The notes below the pieces were generated by a model. It was given only the letters and a program-made list of their open reading frames with translations, had not been told where the DNA came from and did no database searches. A DNA stretch of 33,661 nt from an uncultured Prochlorococcus sp. (GTDB taxonomy: Bacteria > Cyanobacteriota > Cyanobacteriia > PCC-6307 > Cyanobiaceae), in the NCBI GenBank assembly GCA_902538515.1, contig CACBFH010000010.1:1-33661 (forward strand). The letters run 5' to 3'. A program made the position numbers and the translations under genes. Shown piece by piece: positions 15,173 through 22,359 of the stretch (its first letter is position 1; each line of letters starts with the position of its first letter).

Positions 15173-17011
15173 TTAATCTGAAAGTTTGTACCATTCAGAC
15201 TCAAGATTAGAGCCAGATTCTTTATCACAGCTTCCACCTAATGAATCAACAATTGTACAAGTGTTGTGAACTGCTACGCTCACAGTATTTCCTTTCATCA
15301 TTAATCCATCGACAAATATTTGATCAGAAGCTAAGGGTACAGAACTTTGCCTACTTAAGTTTTTTAATAACTTAGACGCTGGTATTTGTTCTGGAAATAT
15401 TGCCTTAACATTCTCTTCTTCTAACATACTCAAAGTTGAACTAATGTTTTCAGGCCTTAAGCTTGATGAATCGCCAAGAAAGTCTAGTAAACTAACCGTT
15501 TCAAATCCGAATGCAGCCCCATAATAATCCATAGCTTTGTGTTTTGAGACAAGAACCCTGTCTTGCATAGGTATTGTTGAGACCTGGTCAATAATCCATC
15601 CATTAAGACCGCTGAGTATAGATTCAGTTGAATCAATTCTTTCATTGATGGATTTCCTATCTTTTCTGTTAAAAATAGAGATATCCCTTTTTAAATTCTT
15701 TGAAATTACTTTACTCATTTTTATAATATTGGCTGGATCATGCCATACATGAGGGTCTAAACTTCCATGACCATGGTGGTGGTGGTGATGTCCATCGCCC
15801 TCATCTGGAACTTGAGCGATAGGCTCTACATCATTGTTGGATACATCTTTGAAGAAGTGTTCATCTGCTTCAAATTCAAAAGGCATATGTTCTGTAAAGA
15901 ATGTATATTTACCACTTTTTTTGATTTCTACATTAAATACTGTACTCTCTTTTCCTTGATCAAAATTAAGTGATATTGCTTTTGAACTTGCTAATAAAAT
16001 ATCATTATTAGTTTTGTAAATAGAATCATCAGATTCTAAAAGTCCCTTTGCAAGTTCTTCAGATTCTTCAATATCTCCAGATTTGAGGATAACCATTTTC
16101 ATAGCAGGATCTGCATATTCACCATCGACTTTTGCAAATGACCATTTATATGATCCTTCCTTCAGATCAAAAGTTCCTGCCCACTCGTATCCTTCTGCGC
16201 CATGTTCACTATGGCCTCCCATATCAGGTTCTTGGGCAACTGGTTCGATATCATTTTTAGCTAGATCTTTGAAAAAGTGTTCATCTGCTTCAAATTCAAA
16301 AGGCATATGTTCTGTAAAGAAAGCATACTTACCATCTTTTTTGATTTCTACATTAAATTCCGTGATATCTTTCTTTTGATCAAAATTTAAAACGAAGGCT
16401 TTGTCACTTGCAGAAAGAATACCATTATTGCTTTTTTCAATATTTTGATCAGATCCCAATAGATCTTCTGCTAACTCTTCAGATAATTCAATGTCATCTG
16501 ATTCAAGAATGACCATTTTCATAGCAGGATCTGCATATTCACCATCGACTTTTGCAAATGACCATTTATAATTTCCTGCTGAAAGTTCGAAAAGTCCAGC
16601 CCATTCAAAAGCTCCTCCTTCTTCACTAGATGGATTCTCAACTTCGATGGCACTTACACCTACAACAACAGTATTTGGCTTTTCTTCCCAGTTTTTCATA
16701 GTGGGAGTCATTTCTTTACCTAGAGTGAAAACTTTATCTGCGTTATTTAGCAATTGAGCTTGTCTTGGATTAATCTTGAGATCATGAACATCTTGTTTTC
16801 TATCAACTAAGCATGTAACTTCGTCAGAAGGTAATGCAATTGATTGAACTAAATCACAAACTAGTGGTTCTACAGCAACATATGATTTTCCTTTAGCCAT
16901 TACATCATGCGCAAAACCAGATAGTATTATGGTTCCTGCGATTACGGTATTTTTGAACATTGGCTTTGATGGTGTTTTTTTATTTAATAAAACTTTTTGA
17001 AAAATTGACAT
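15173..17011 (-). CDS. znuA: Zinc ABC transporter substrate-binding protein ZnuA with two inserted repeat domains
   Basis: 612 residues, about twice the usual size. A signal peptide (hydrophobic core about 21-34, cleavage near DVMA-KG; a start at Met18, 16960, would also work) leads into the ZnuA N-lobe with His76 in DVHD. The chain is then interrupted by two tandem copies of a 140-residue unit (about 135-274 and 275-414), each beginning EWAG and containing YADPAMKMVIL and FTEHMPFEFEADEHFFKD. A His loop (408-415), PHVWHDP (His421, His424) and the C-lobe with His491 in SKHKAMDYYG follow. The zinc ligands of the family are present, so it should capture Zn in the periplasm for ZnuB/ZnuC. A Zur-type box sits 21 bases before its ATG. 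Confidence 0.93.
   Translation of the reverse strand: MSIFQKVLLNKKTPSKPMFKNTVIAGTIILSGFAHDVMAKGKSYVAVEPLVCDLVQSIALPSDEVTCLVDRKQDVHDLKINPRQAQLLNNADKVFTLGKEMTPTMKNWEEKPNTVVVGVSAIEVENPSSEEGGAFEWAGLFELSAGNYKWSFAKVDGEYADPAMKMVILESDDIELSEELAEDLLGSDQNIEKSNNGILSASDKAFVLNFDQKKDITEFNVEIKKDGKYAFFTEHMPFEFEADEHFFKDLAKNDIEPVAQEPDMGGHSEHGAEGYEWAGTFDLKEGSYKWSFAKVDGEYADPAMKMVILKSGDIEESEELAKGLLESDDSIYKTNNDILLASSKAISLNFDQGKESTVFNVEIKKSGKYTFFTEHMPFEFEADEHFFKDVSNNDVEPIAQVPDEGDGHHHHHHGHGSLDPHVWHDPANIIKMSKVISKNLKRDISIFNRKDRKSINERIDSTESILSGLNGWIIDQVSTIPMQDRVLVSKHKAMDYYGAAFGFETVSLLDFLGDSSSLRPENISSTLSMLEEENVKAIFPEQIPASKLLKNLSRQSSVPLASDQIFVDGLMMKGNTVSVAVHNTCTIVDSLGGSCDKESGSNLESEWYKLSD
15770..16609 (-). repeat. 420-bp in-frame tandem duplication inside znuA
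   Basis: Copy 1 is 16190-16609 and copy 2 is 15770-16189, exactly 420 bases (140 codons) each. Two patches are identical in DNA: 59 bases at 16092-16150 and 16512-16570, and 47 bases at 15855-15901 and 16275-16321. Between them the copies differ more freely. This suggests a recent duplication, gene conversion, or strong constraint on these blocks. Confidence 0.9.
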
Positions 17012-17032
17012 AAAAAAATTTTTTTGACATTT

Positions 17033-17052
17033 AAAATGATAATCATTTTCAT
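17033..17052. promoter_or_regulatory. Zur box in the znuA-znuC divergent promoter
   Basis: AAAATGATAATCATTTTCAT, with a perfect AAATGAT-A-ATCATTT 7-1-7 palindrome as known for Zur/Fur family operators. It is centred 32 bases from the znuA ATG and about 105 bases from the znuC ATG. On the plus strand TAGTAT follows at the distance of a -10 box, so one site could block both divergent promoters when zinc is sufficient. Confidence 0.85.
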
Positions 17053-17147
17053 AATAGTATGCTAGGGAAAGTATGAAATGTCATGAAATTAAAACGATCC
17101 TTGTATCATTGGTAAGCTTATTAAATGACTTTTTAAAATATTGATTA

Positions 17148-17918
17148 ATGGCCACTTTAGTCGCTGAAAATTTAACCTATTCATATACTAAAAAAAGTAA
17201 GCCAGCTTTAAATAAGGTATCGGTTGAGATCAAACCTGGAACTCTAACAGCGCTAGTTGGTCCAAATGGTGCTGGTAAATCTACTTTATTAAAAATATTG
17301 CAAGGACAGAATGCTCCAGACAAAGGCGAAATAAAAATTGATGGTGAGAATTTACATAGATCTAGATCCCTTGTTGCTCTTATGCCCCAAAGAAGTTCAA
17401 TGAATTGGAAGTTTCCAATTACAGTAGAAAAATTAGTAGCTCTCGGACAAATAAAGTATTCAAGATCTAGAAGTAATACACCTTTTCAAATAAAAACTCT
17501 TCTCGCATATCCTAATGCTTGGATTAATAAATGTTGCGAATTAGAGGCGACAATGCAAAGGGTTGGCATTGCTAATTTAGCTAATAGAAGACTAGATTCT
17601 CTTTCAGGAGGACAACAGCAAAGAGCTTTATTGGCAAAGACTCTTATGTCCCCTGCAAAAATCTTTCTTCTTGATGAACCTTGTGCGGCTTTGGATCCTC
17701 CTGCAAAAGAGGATTTTCTAAAAATTGTTCGTCAACTTGCGGATATAGGTCTTTCTTTGGTTGTAAGCAGCCATGATTGGGGTGAGTCTCTTAATAACTA
17801 CGATCAAGTAATAGTTCTTGATAAAACTGTTTTAGCAGTTGGTAGACCTGATTCAATAAAAGATAAATTATATGATATCAACATAAACGCTCTAAATAAA
17901 AATAATTCCCTTAATTAG
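17148..17918 (+). CDS. znuC: Zinc ABC transporter ATP-binding protein ZnuC
   Basis: 256 residues. Walker A GPNGAGKST (38-46), Q-loop in LMPQRSSMNWKFP, signature LSGGQQQR (152-159), Walker B IFLLDEP (172-178), D-loop AALD and switch His in VVSSHDWGES place it in the Mn/Zn (ABC-3) ATPase group. A Cys pair (CC, 129-130) lies in a slightly long segment between Q-loop and signature. It starts about 95 bases after the Zur box, diverging from znuA. ZnuB, its membrane partner, lies 465 bases on in the same direction, with the zur gene between them on the other strand. Confidence 0.92.
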   Translation: MATLVAENLTYSYTKKSKPALNKVSVEIKPGTLTALVGPNGAGKSTLLKILQGQNAPDKGEIKIDGENLHRSRSLVALMPQRSSMNWKFPITVEKLVALGQIKYSRSRSNTPFQIKTLLAYPNAWINKCCELEATMQRVGIANLANRRLDSLSGGQQQRALLAKTLMSPAKIFLLDEPCAALDPPAKEDFLKIVRQLADIGLSLVVSSHDWGESLNNYDQVIVLDKTVLAVGRPDSIKDKLYDININALNKNNSLN

Positions 17919-17931
17919 AAAATGTTATTAC

Positions 17932-18366
17932 TTAATTTTGAGCTTGATAACAGTTTTGGCAAAGTCCGAAATATTCGAGTGTATGAAACAAAAGTTGAAA
18001 CTTTTTGGGATTTTTTTTAGGAGTATGAATATCTTTAACAGGACAACCTTCCATTTTCGAAGTCTCTCCGCATTGAACGCAGGTCAAATGATGAATATCT
18101 CTATCAACTGGAGTATACAGAACTTCTCCATTAGGGAGATGTCTAGAACGAATTAAGCCATGTTTTATCAAGATTTGCAGGTTTCTATAAACAGTTGTCA
18201 AACCCATAGATTTGCCTTTATCCAAAAGCTGCCTATGCAACTCTTGTCCGCTCAATTCATCATCACAATTATTCAATTCTTCAAGAAGTTGTTCTTGTCT
18301 TTTGGTAATGTCAGACTTAGTTACCATTTTTTTCGAGATCTTTTTTTGGCCCGCATTTCTGATCAT
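17932..18366 (-). CDS. zur: Fur-family repressor, probably Zur
   Basis: 144 residues from the first ATG (18366); a start at Met14 (18327) would give 131 residues, nearer the typical Fur length. The winged helix is at about 22-85, with recognition segment GLTTVYRNLQIL. The metal sites are visible: HHLTCVQCGE (His92, His93, Cys96, Cys99) and CQNC (136-139) form the structural zinc site, and His128 and Glu131 lie between. The name Zur rather than Fur or PerR rests on its place between znuC and znuB and on the matching operators nearby. It ends 13 bases from the znuC stop and starts 17 bases from the znuB start, all on the opposite strand. Confidence 0.88.
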   Translation of the reverse strand: MIRNAGQKKISKKMVTKSDITKRQEQLLEELNNCDDELSGQELHRQLLDKGKSMGLTTVYRNLQILIKHGLIRSRHLPNGEVLYTPVDRDIHHLTCVQCGETSKMEGCPVKDIHTPKKNPKKFQLLFHTLEYFGLCQNCYQAQN

Positions 18367-18383
18367 ACCGAATCATTTGAATA

Positions 18384-19169
18384 ATGTCTTTTATAAATAA
18401 CAACTGGTGGCTTGTTCCATTAATAATAACTATATTCTCAGGGATCTTATGTCCAGCAATGGGAACTGTACTTATTACTCATAAGAGATTATTACAAGTT
18501 AATTTAATCTCTCATTGTGTATTACCTGGACTTGCTCTCGCATTAGCGCTTGGAATTCACCCCTCAATTGGTGGTGTTATAAGTGGTCTTTTAGGCTCAG
18601 TAATCGTGGAAAGTTTAACTAATAGAAAAAGTGAAAATTATGAAGCAGTTATGAATACTATTCTTGCTGGAATGCTTGGATTTGGAGTCCTTATTATTCC
18701 TCTACTCGGAATAAGGATTGATTTGGAGGCAGTATTATTTGGCGATTTGTTAACAGCAAATTTTGGGGATTTACTTAGAACAATAATTGCTTTTTTAGTA
18801 TTTATACTTTTGATAACTTTTGGATATGAAAAGGTTGTTTATGTTGGATTAGATCCAGAAGGTGCATCTGCAAGTGGTATAAACGTTTCTTTATTAAATC
18901 TTGCTTTGAGTTTTACGACAGCATTAGTAATTGTTAGTTCAATGTCAGCAGTGGGAGTAATTCTCGTAATTGCTCTTCTCTCTACCCCAACTCTGTTAGG
19001 GCTAAATAAGGCTCAGAGTTTAAGAATTGCAATGATGAGGTCTTCATTTTTTGGATTATGCATCTCACTCCTGGGCTTTATTCTCTCATTAGTCTTTAAT
19101 CTGTCGCCTGGGCCTGCAATTAGCGTTATTTGTGTTGTATCTCTTTTGATTCCTAAACTTCGCAAATAA
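18384..19169 (+). CDS. znuB: Zinc ABC transporter permease ZnuB
   Basis: 261 residues with seven or eight hydrophobic helices, starting WLVPLIITIFSGILCPAMGT. It belongs to the ABC-3 family: LLQVNLISHCVLPGLALALA, GVILVIALLSTPTLLGL and the C-terminal SPGPAISVICVVSLLIPKL are characteristic. The permease carries zinc released by ZnuA across the plasma membrane, driven by ZnuC. There are only 17 bases between its ATG and the zur ATG, so its own promoter would have to lie inside zur. The alternative is that it is read from the znuC promoter through antisense zur. Confidence 0.93.
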   Translation: MSFINNNWWLVPLIITIFSGILCPAMGTVLITHKRLLQVNLISHCVLPGLALALALGIHPSIGGVISGLLGSVIVESLTNRKSENYEAVMNTILAGMLGFGVLIIPLLGIRIDLEAVLFGDLLTANFGDLLRTIIAFLVFILLITFGYEKVVYVGLDPEGASASGINVSLLNLALSFTTALVIVSSMSAVGVILVIALLSTPTLLGLNKAQSLRIAMMRSSFFGLCISLLGFILSLVFNLSPGPAISVICVVSLLIPKLRK

Positions 19170-19316
19170 TCAAATCTTAAAAGTCCAACCAGAGTTTAAT
19201 GCTTGAGCTTCTGGATTGTTTTTTAAAGCTACTTCCATAGCTTCTTTTTTATTATTTGCTATGACAACCTCATCAAATTCCTTACCGTTTTTTTTGAGAC
19301 TTACTTTAAAACGCAT
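19170..19316 (-). CDS. 48-residue conserved hypothetical protein
   Basis: ATG at 19316 to TGA at 19170-19172, directly abutting the znuB stop from the other side. The sequence MRFKVSLKKNGKEFDEVVIA, with NNKKEAMEVALKNNPEAQ and a final SGWTFKI, suggests a small alpha/beta domain: a beta strand, a helix and a short strand. No Cys and no membrane segment. I do not recognise a named family; coding is supported by the well-formed amphipathic pattern. Confidence 0.65.
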   Translation of the reverse strand: MRFKVSLKKNGKEFDEVVIANNKKEAMEVALKNNPEAQALNSGWTFKI

Positions 19317-19399
19317 AAAATTTTTTTAATTAATCAAACCTTAACCCTGAGTCAATTAGATTTAAATACTTTTTGAAGTTAATTGATGAAATAGAAACT

Positions 19400-19648
19400 T
19401 CAGTTATTTTGAAGTTTTTCTACTACGGATTCTTTCTCAATCTTAGCTACATCTTTTAATCCATTAGCATCAAACCAAGGAGCGTTTTCCCAATTAAATC
19501 CTTCCCCAAAAGTATTATCGGGAGCAGCTACGTACCAGTGGCATGATGAATCGGGAACATCTACAGCACATTTTGACCAGTCAGCTTCCCATTGAGGAAC
19601 TTGCACCCACATTACAGATGCTAATAAAAAAGAAAAAATTAAATTCAT
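19400..19648 (-). CDS. Small exported protein with two Cys, unknown
   Basis: 82 residues. A short signal peptide (MNLIFSFLLASVMWVQVPQW) precedes a Trp-rich mature part with two Cys 12 apart (SKCAVDVPDSSCHWYVA), likely a disulfide in the periplasm or lumen. Five or more Trp in so short a chain, and NWENAPWFDANG, are distinctive. No named family is recognised. It starts 9 bases after the stop of the 47-residue gene upstream, so the two are probably one transcript. Confidence 0.65.
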   Translation of the reverse strand: MNLIFSFLLASVMWVQVPQWEADWSKCAVDVPDSSCHWYVAAPDNTFGEGFNWENAPWFDANGLKDVAKIEKESVVEKLQNN

Positions 19649-19657
19649 AATCTTTTG

Positions 19658-19801
19658 TTAGCAAAATTTTGAAAGATTTTTTTTACATTCTTTCTTTCTT
19701 TTCTTCCAGTAATTTTCAAGTATTTGATACTTATGCTTTCTTCTAAATTGATTTAAAGGGAGATTAATTTGATTGATAACTGAAGTGTTCATGATTTTCA
19801 T
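19658..19801 (-). CDS. 47-residue basic protein, unknown
   Basis: ATG at 19801 (a second ATG three codons later) to TAA at 19658-19660. The chain (MKIMNTSVINQINLPLNQFR, then RKHKYQILENYWKKRKKECK) is strongly basic with a helical C-terminal half and two Cys. It may bind nucleic acid, but that is only a charge argument. It sits just upstream of the 82-residue exported protein on the same strand. An overlapping frame of similar length in the same region is less convincing. Confidence 0.5.
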   Translation of the reverse strand: MKIMNTSVINQINLPLNQFRRKHKYQILENYWKKRKKECKKNLSKFC

Positions 19802-19878
19802 GACTCAAGCTGTTTATGTAGGTCATGTTTAAGACAGTTTCTAGAATTTTTGAAGTGAATTTATACTTAATTTTTGTT

Positions 19879-20013
19879 TTATTTTTTTCTAGGTAGGTAT
19901 TTTTCGGGATGATTTTCAATATAAGTAAGCGAATATTTGACAACACCTACTATCACTGAAAAAAGTGCAATTGCCGAGATAATAAAAATGATTTTTTTGT
20001 AAATGCTTTTCAT
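19879..20013 (-). CDS. 44-residue single-pass membrane protein
   Basis: ATG at 20013 to TAA at 19879. Start MKSIYKK, one hydrophobic helix (IIFIISAIALFSVIVGVV), then KYSLTYIENHPEKYLPRKK. This fits a small membrane protein with a cytoplasmic basic start. No family is recognised. It is followed after 77 bases by the 47-residue gene. Confidence 0.55.
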   Translation of the reverse strand: MKSIYKKIIFIISAIALFSVIVGVVKYSLTYIENHPEKYLPRKK

Positions 20014-20112
20014 GAATATTTTAAGTTGTTGAATATTTTTTTCATCAAAGCCCAATTTTTACTGAAGGATTTAAATAATTAGTAATTTATACTGTAGCCT
20101 TATAAATTAACT

Positions 20113-20199
20113 TAGGAGTAGATTAAAAAGATCAGAAACTCCTCACACATTTTTTCTGATAACTTTAAAGTACTCGACCGCAATGATTGAGTACTTTTT
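20113..20199 (+). ncRNA. yfr10: Small RNA with Yfr1/Yfr10 motif
   Basis: The 11-base motif ACTCCTCACAC (20138-20148), nearly invariant in cyanobacterial Yfr1 and shared by Yfr10, is present. Here most of it lies in the loop of an 8-bp hairpin, ATCAGAAA (20131-20138) with TTTCTGAT (20153-20160). A terminator follows (20167-20199). TATAAAT (20101-20107) could be the -10, giving a start near 20113. Yfr1 has the motif between two hairpins and normally lies near trxA/guaB, so Yfr10 is the better match. Such RNAs bind mRNA leaders by the CU-rich motif. The 5' end is estimated. Confidence 0.7.
20167..20199 (+). terminator. Terminator of the Yfr10-like RNA
   Basis: A 9-bp stem, AAAGTACTC (20167-20175) with GAGTACTTT (20189-20197), with a 13-base loop, then a T-rich tail. 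Confidence 0.75.
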
Positions 20200-20231
20200 G
20201 TGTTTTATTGGATGTGACAGTTAATATAGAG

Positions 20232-20374
20232 GCCTATCTCTCACAACATTTCCAAAATTGGTAGTAACATCTTAAATGTGTGTAGGAGGAATTGATTTAA
20301 AAAAAGTGGAAACAAGGAAACACTTATTTAAATCAATTTTTACAAGACTTCTCTAAGAGAAGTCTTTTTTTTTT
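20232..20374 (+). ncRNA. Second small RNA, with a motif complementary to Yfr1/Yfr10 (Yfr2-type candidate)
   Basis: GTGTGTAGGAGG (20278-20289) pairs with CTCCTCACAC of the adjacent RNA over 10 bp with one bulged U. The Yfr2 family is known to carry a motif nearly complementary to that of Yfr1. The predicted RNA has a first stem ACATTT/AAATGT, the exposed motif, a long 12-bp stem (20290-20301 with 20327-20338) enclosing AAGTG/CACTT, and a strong terminator at 20344-20374. A TAATAT at 20222-20227 could be the -10. No open frame is worth mention. Family assignment is inferred from the motif only; the RNA seems longer than a typical Yfr2. Confidence 0.6.
20344..20374 (+). terminator. Strong intrinsic terminator
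   Basis: A perfect 10-bp stem, AAGACTTCTC with GAGAAGTCTT, a TAA loop and a run of T to 20374. It ends the second small RNA and insulates the DUF1499 gene. Confidence 0.9.
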
Positions 20375-20505
20375 GGCAAAAGAAATACATAAAACAAATT
20401 TCTTATAATTTTTTTATAAAAATAAATCTTTTATTCATCAAGAGCTACCTTTACAAATTATTGATTTCATTCGTTAGATTATCCAATATTAATTTCTTCT
20501 ATTTA

Positions 20506-20889
20506 ATGAAAATTTTTTTTATAGCAATTTTAATTTGTTCAAGCTTTTTATTCCCTTCCTCATCATTTGCCTCACATGTAGAACTAAAACCTTGTGTAGA
20601 GATTGCTCATTGTGTAAGAGAGGAATGGGAAGTTAAGAATATTGAAGAACCTTTTGAAGAGATTAAAACATTTATCGAAAACTCACCTAGAACTGAGATT
20701 GTAGAAATGGATGGCGATTATATTCATGCTGAGGCAACCAGTAAATGGATGAAGTATGTAGACGACTTAGAAGTATCCTTCTTACCTGAATCAAACATCT
20801 TATCAATAAGATCAGAATCAAGAGTTGGAGAAAGTGATTTAGGAGTGAATCAAAAAAGAGTTGATTTACTAAAATCGAAAATGTTTTAA
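20506..20889 (+). CDS. DUF1499 family exported protein
   Basis: 127 residues from the ATG at 20506. The frame is open 15 codons further upstream from a TTG, but the ATG gives a clean signal peptide (MKIFFIAILICSSFLFPSSS, cleavage after SFA). The mature part matches DUF1499: CVEIAHCVREEWEV, PFEEIKTFIENSPRTEIVEM, YIHAEATSKWMKYVDDLEVS, and the ending SESRVGESDLGVNQKRVD, which is typical of the family. Members are small periplasmic or lumenal proteins; no activity is established. The gene follows the two small RNAs and has its own 5' region. Confidence 0.88.
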   Translation: MKIFFIAILICSSFLFPSSSFASHVELKPCVEIAHCVREEWEVKNIEEPFEEIKTFIENSPRTEIVEMDGDYIHAEATSKWMKYVDDLEVSFLPESNILSIRSESRVGESDLGVNQKRVDLLKSKMF

Positions 20890-21022
20890 GTTAAGATTTA
20901 AAAATTAATTTTTATTTTATTTTGTATAACTTTTCCATTTTTAAAAAAAATTAGCAGTTAAAAAAGTGATAATTACCATCATGCCTTGATAATGGCAAAT
21001 TTATTAGATTTTCTTAAAAAAG

Positions 21023-21307
21023 ATGATCATAAATTCTATATATTTATTGTTATCTATTTTTGTTTTTTTCTGGTTTTATATAAACATTAAAAAAAATGGA
21101 CTTAAATGGATAATCAAAGGTCTTTTTCAAATTGGAATATTATTATTATTTATTGGCGGGTTTTTCAAGATATTTTTCACCTTATCCCCTAATTTATTTA
21201 TAAAAATATTTTTTCTTATTATTTATACATGGTGCACTGTTGGAATAAATGTAAATTTTATTATCCCCTTGATTAGTTTAATTGATCAAAAAATAGTGAA
21301 AAAATAA
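21023..21307 (+). CDS. Small three-helix membrane protein, unknown
   Basis: 94 residues with three hydrophobic helices, about 2-20, 34-53 and 58-84 (YLLLSIFVFFWFYI, IGILLLFIGGFFKIFF, IFFLIIYTWCTVGINVNFII), and a Lys-rich C-terminus. No family is recognised. A shorter frame in a different phase (20992-21090, 32 codons) overlaps the start and is less likely. The gene stands alone, and the 215 bases after it hold nothing I can support. Confidence 0.55.
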   Translation: MIINSIYLLLSIFVFFWFYINIKKNGLKWIIKGLFQIGILLLFIGGFFKIFFTLSPNLFIKIFFLIIYTWCTVGINVNFIIPLISLIDQKIVKK

Positions 21308-21522
21308 AACTAAAATATTCCTTAATTCTTATTAAAAAATAAATCTACTCCCTACATCTTCAATATTAAAATTTATAAGATTTATTTTTTTCCTTTTGAA
21401 AGTCTTTTTCTTGTATACCTAGTCTTTAATGCCAAATCTGTCATAATATAAATTCCTTATAAAAGAATGATTATTCCAATAAAGTATTTCATTATCTTTT
21501 ATGTAATTACTCTTTTTGAGAT

Positions 21523-21930
21523 TTATTCATTGTTCCAACTAATTTTAATATCTATTTCTTGAGATAAATTTCTTGTAACTGGACATTCTTCGGAAGCTTT
21601 TTTCAAAAAATCAATAGTTTCATTAGAAGTGCTCTCTGGTATAAAAATATCTATGATTAGTTCTTTTATCTTCCTCTCGCTATTTTGTGTCATTATTTTT
21701 TCAATATTTAAATATATACCTTTCAAATCAAATCCTTTCGATTTTGCTTTGATTGCCATAATGGTTAGCAGGCAAGTACCTAGAGATGTTGCTAATAAAT
21801 CAGTTGGGGAAAAACTTTCACCTTTGCCACAGTGATCTAAAGGTGCATCCGTTCTAATAAGACTTCCAGATTGTAGATGAATAGCCTCACAGTTTAAATT
21901 TCCTACATAAGAACATTTCACTTTAGTCAT
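21523..21930 (-). CDS. OsmC/Ohr family peroxiredoxin-like protein
   Basis: 135 residues, the usual OsmC length. The two active-site Cys are present: Cys53 in ATSLGTCLLTIMAIKA and Cys116 in KASEECPVTRNL, along with FSPTDLLATSLG. OsmC/Ohr proteins are dimeric thiol peroxidases that reduce organic hydroperoxides. This one is nearer the YhfA-like branch (SPTDLLATSLGTC with a HCGKGE loop) than to Ohr, so the substrate is uncertain. It is cytoplasmic and monocistronic by its surroundings. Confidence 0.88.
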   Translation of the reverse strand: MTKVKCSYVGNLNCEAIHLQSGSLIRTDAPLDHCGKGESFSPTDLLATSLGTCLLTIMAIKAKSKGFDLKGIYLNIEKIMTQNSERKIKELIIDIFIPESTSNETIDFLKKASEECPVTRNLSQEIDIKISWNNE

Positions 21931-22055
21931 TTTTAAAAAAATTAGGAAAAAATTATTAATAAAAAATTATGGAACATAACAAGATTATTGATTAGAAAAT
22001 TTTTTATTTGCATATTAGTGGAGTATTAAGGAAATTCATCATTCAAGTTTTGAAA

Positions 22056-22295
22056 TCAGTTTTTATATCCATATTCCTCTAAGCAATACTCAATTAATTC
22101 AATTGATTTATTAAGAGTTCTTTTGTTTTTATTTTCTAGATCGAAGCATTCATTTAAAACACGTATAGATTCATTTAAAAATAATTCTTCTTTGTTTTTT
22201 AAATCTTTAACTTGATTTATATAAATTAATTTTTTAATCCCAATAATGGAAATGATTATTGATATTGTAAAAATTGTTATTTTGACTTTATTCAT
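22056..22295 (-). CDS. Small anchored helical protein, unknown
   Basis: 79 residues: an N-terminal membrane helix (ITIFTISIIISIIGI) and a charged, probably coiled-coil tail with two Cys (LNECFDLEN and IEYCLEEYG). No family is recognised. It is flanked by non-coding spacers and looks like one of the many narrow-range picocyanobacterial proteins. Confidence 0.5.
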   Translation of the reverse strand: MNKVKITIFTISIIISIIGIKKLIYINQVKDLKNKEELFLNESIRVLNECFDLENKNKRTLNKSIELIEYCLEEYGYKN

Positions 22296-22359
22296 ATGAT
22301 TAGTTAATACAAATATTTTAATTTATTTAATATCTAAAAAATTTACATAGCAGATAGAA

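Noticed and set aside
19764-19946. 60-codon minus-strand frame overlapping 19658-19801 and 19879-20013
   Set aside because: It overlaps two better small frames in other phases, has no ribosome-binding site and an irregular composition.
20113-20199. Assignment of this RNA to Yfr1 itself
   Set aside because: The motif is in a hairpin loop and the neighbours are not those expected for yfr1; the Yfr10 type fits better.
20992-21090. 32-codon frame MANLLDFLKK... with a hydrophobic end
   Set aside because: It overlaps the 21023-21307 membrane gene in another phase, and its hydrophobic part is a frame-shifted reading of that gene's helix codons.
21382-21444. 20-codon basic frame on the minus strand
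   Set aside because: Too short, with no ribosome-binding site and no structural pattern; kept only as a possibility.
22245-22262. AAATGATTATTGATATT resembling a Zur half-box
   Set aside because: Lies inside a coding region with only one half-site matching; probably chance in AT-rich DNA.
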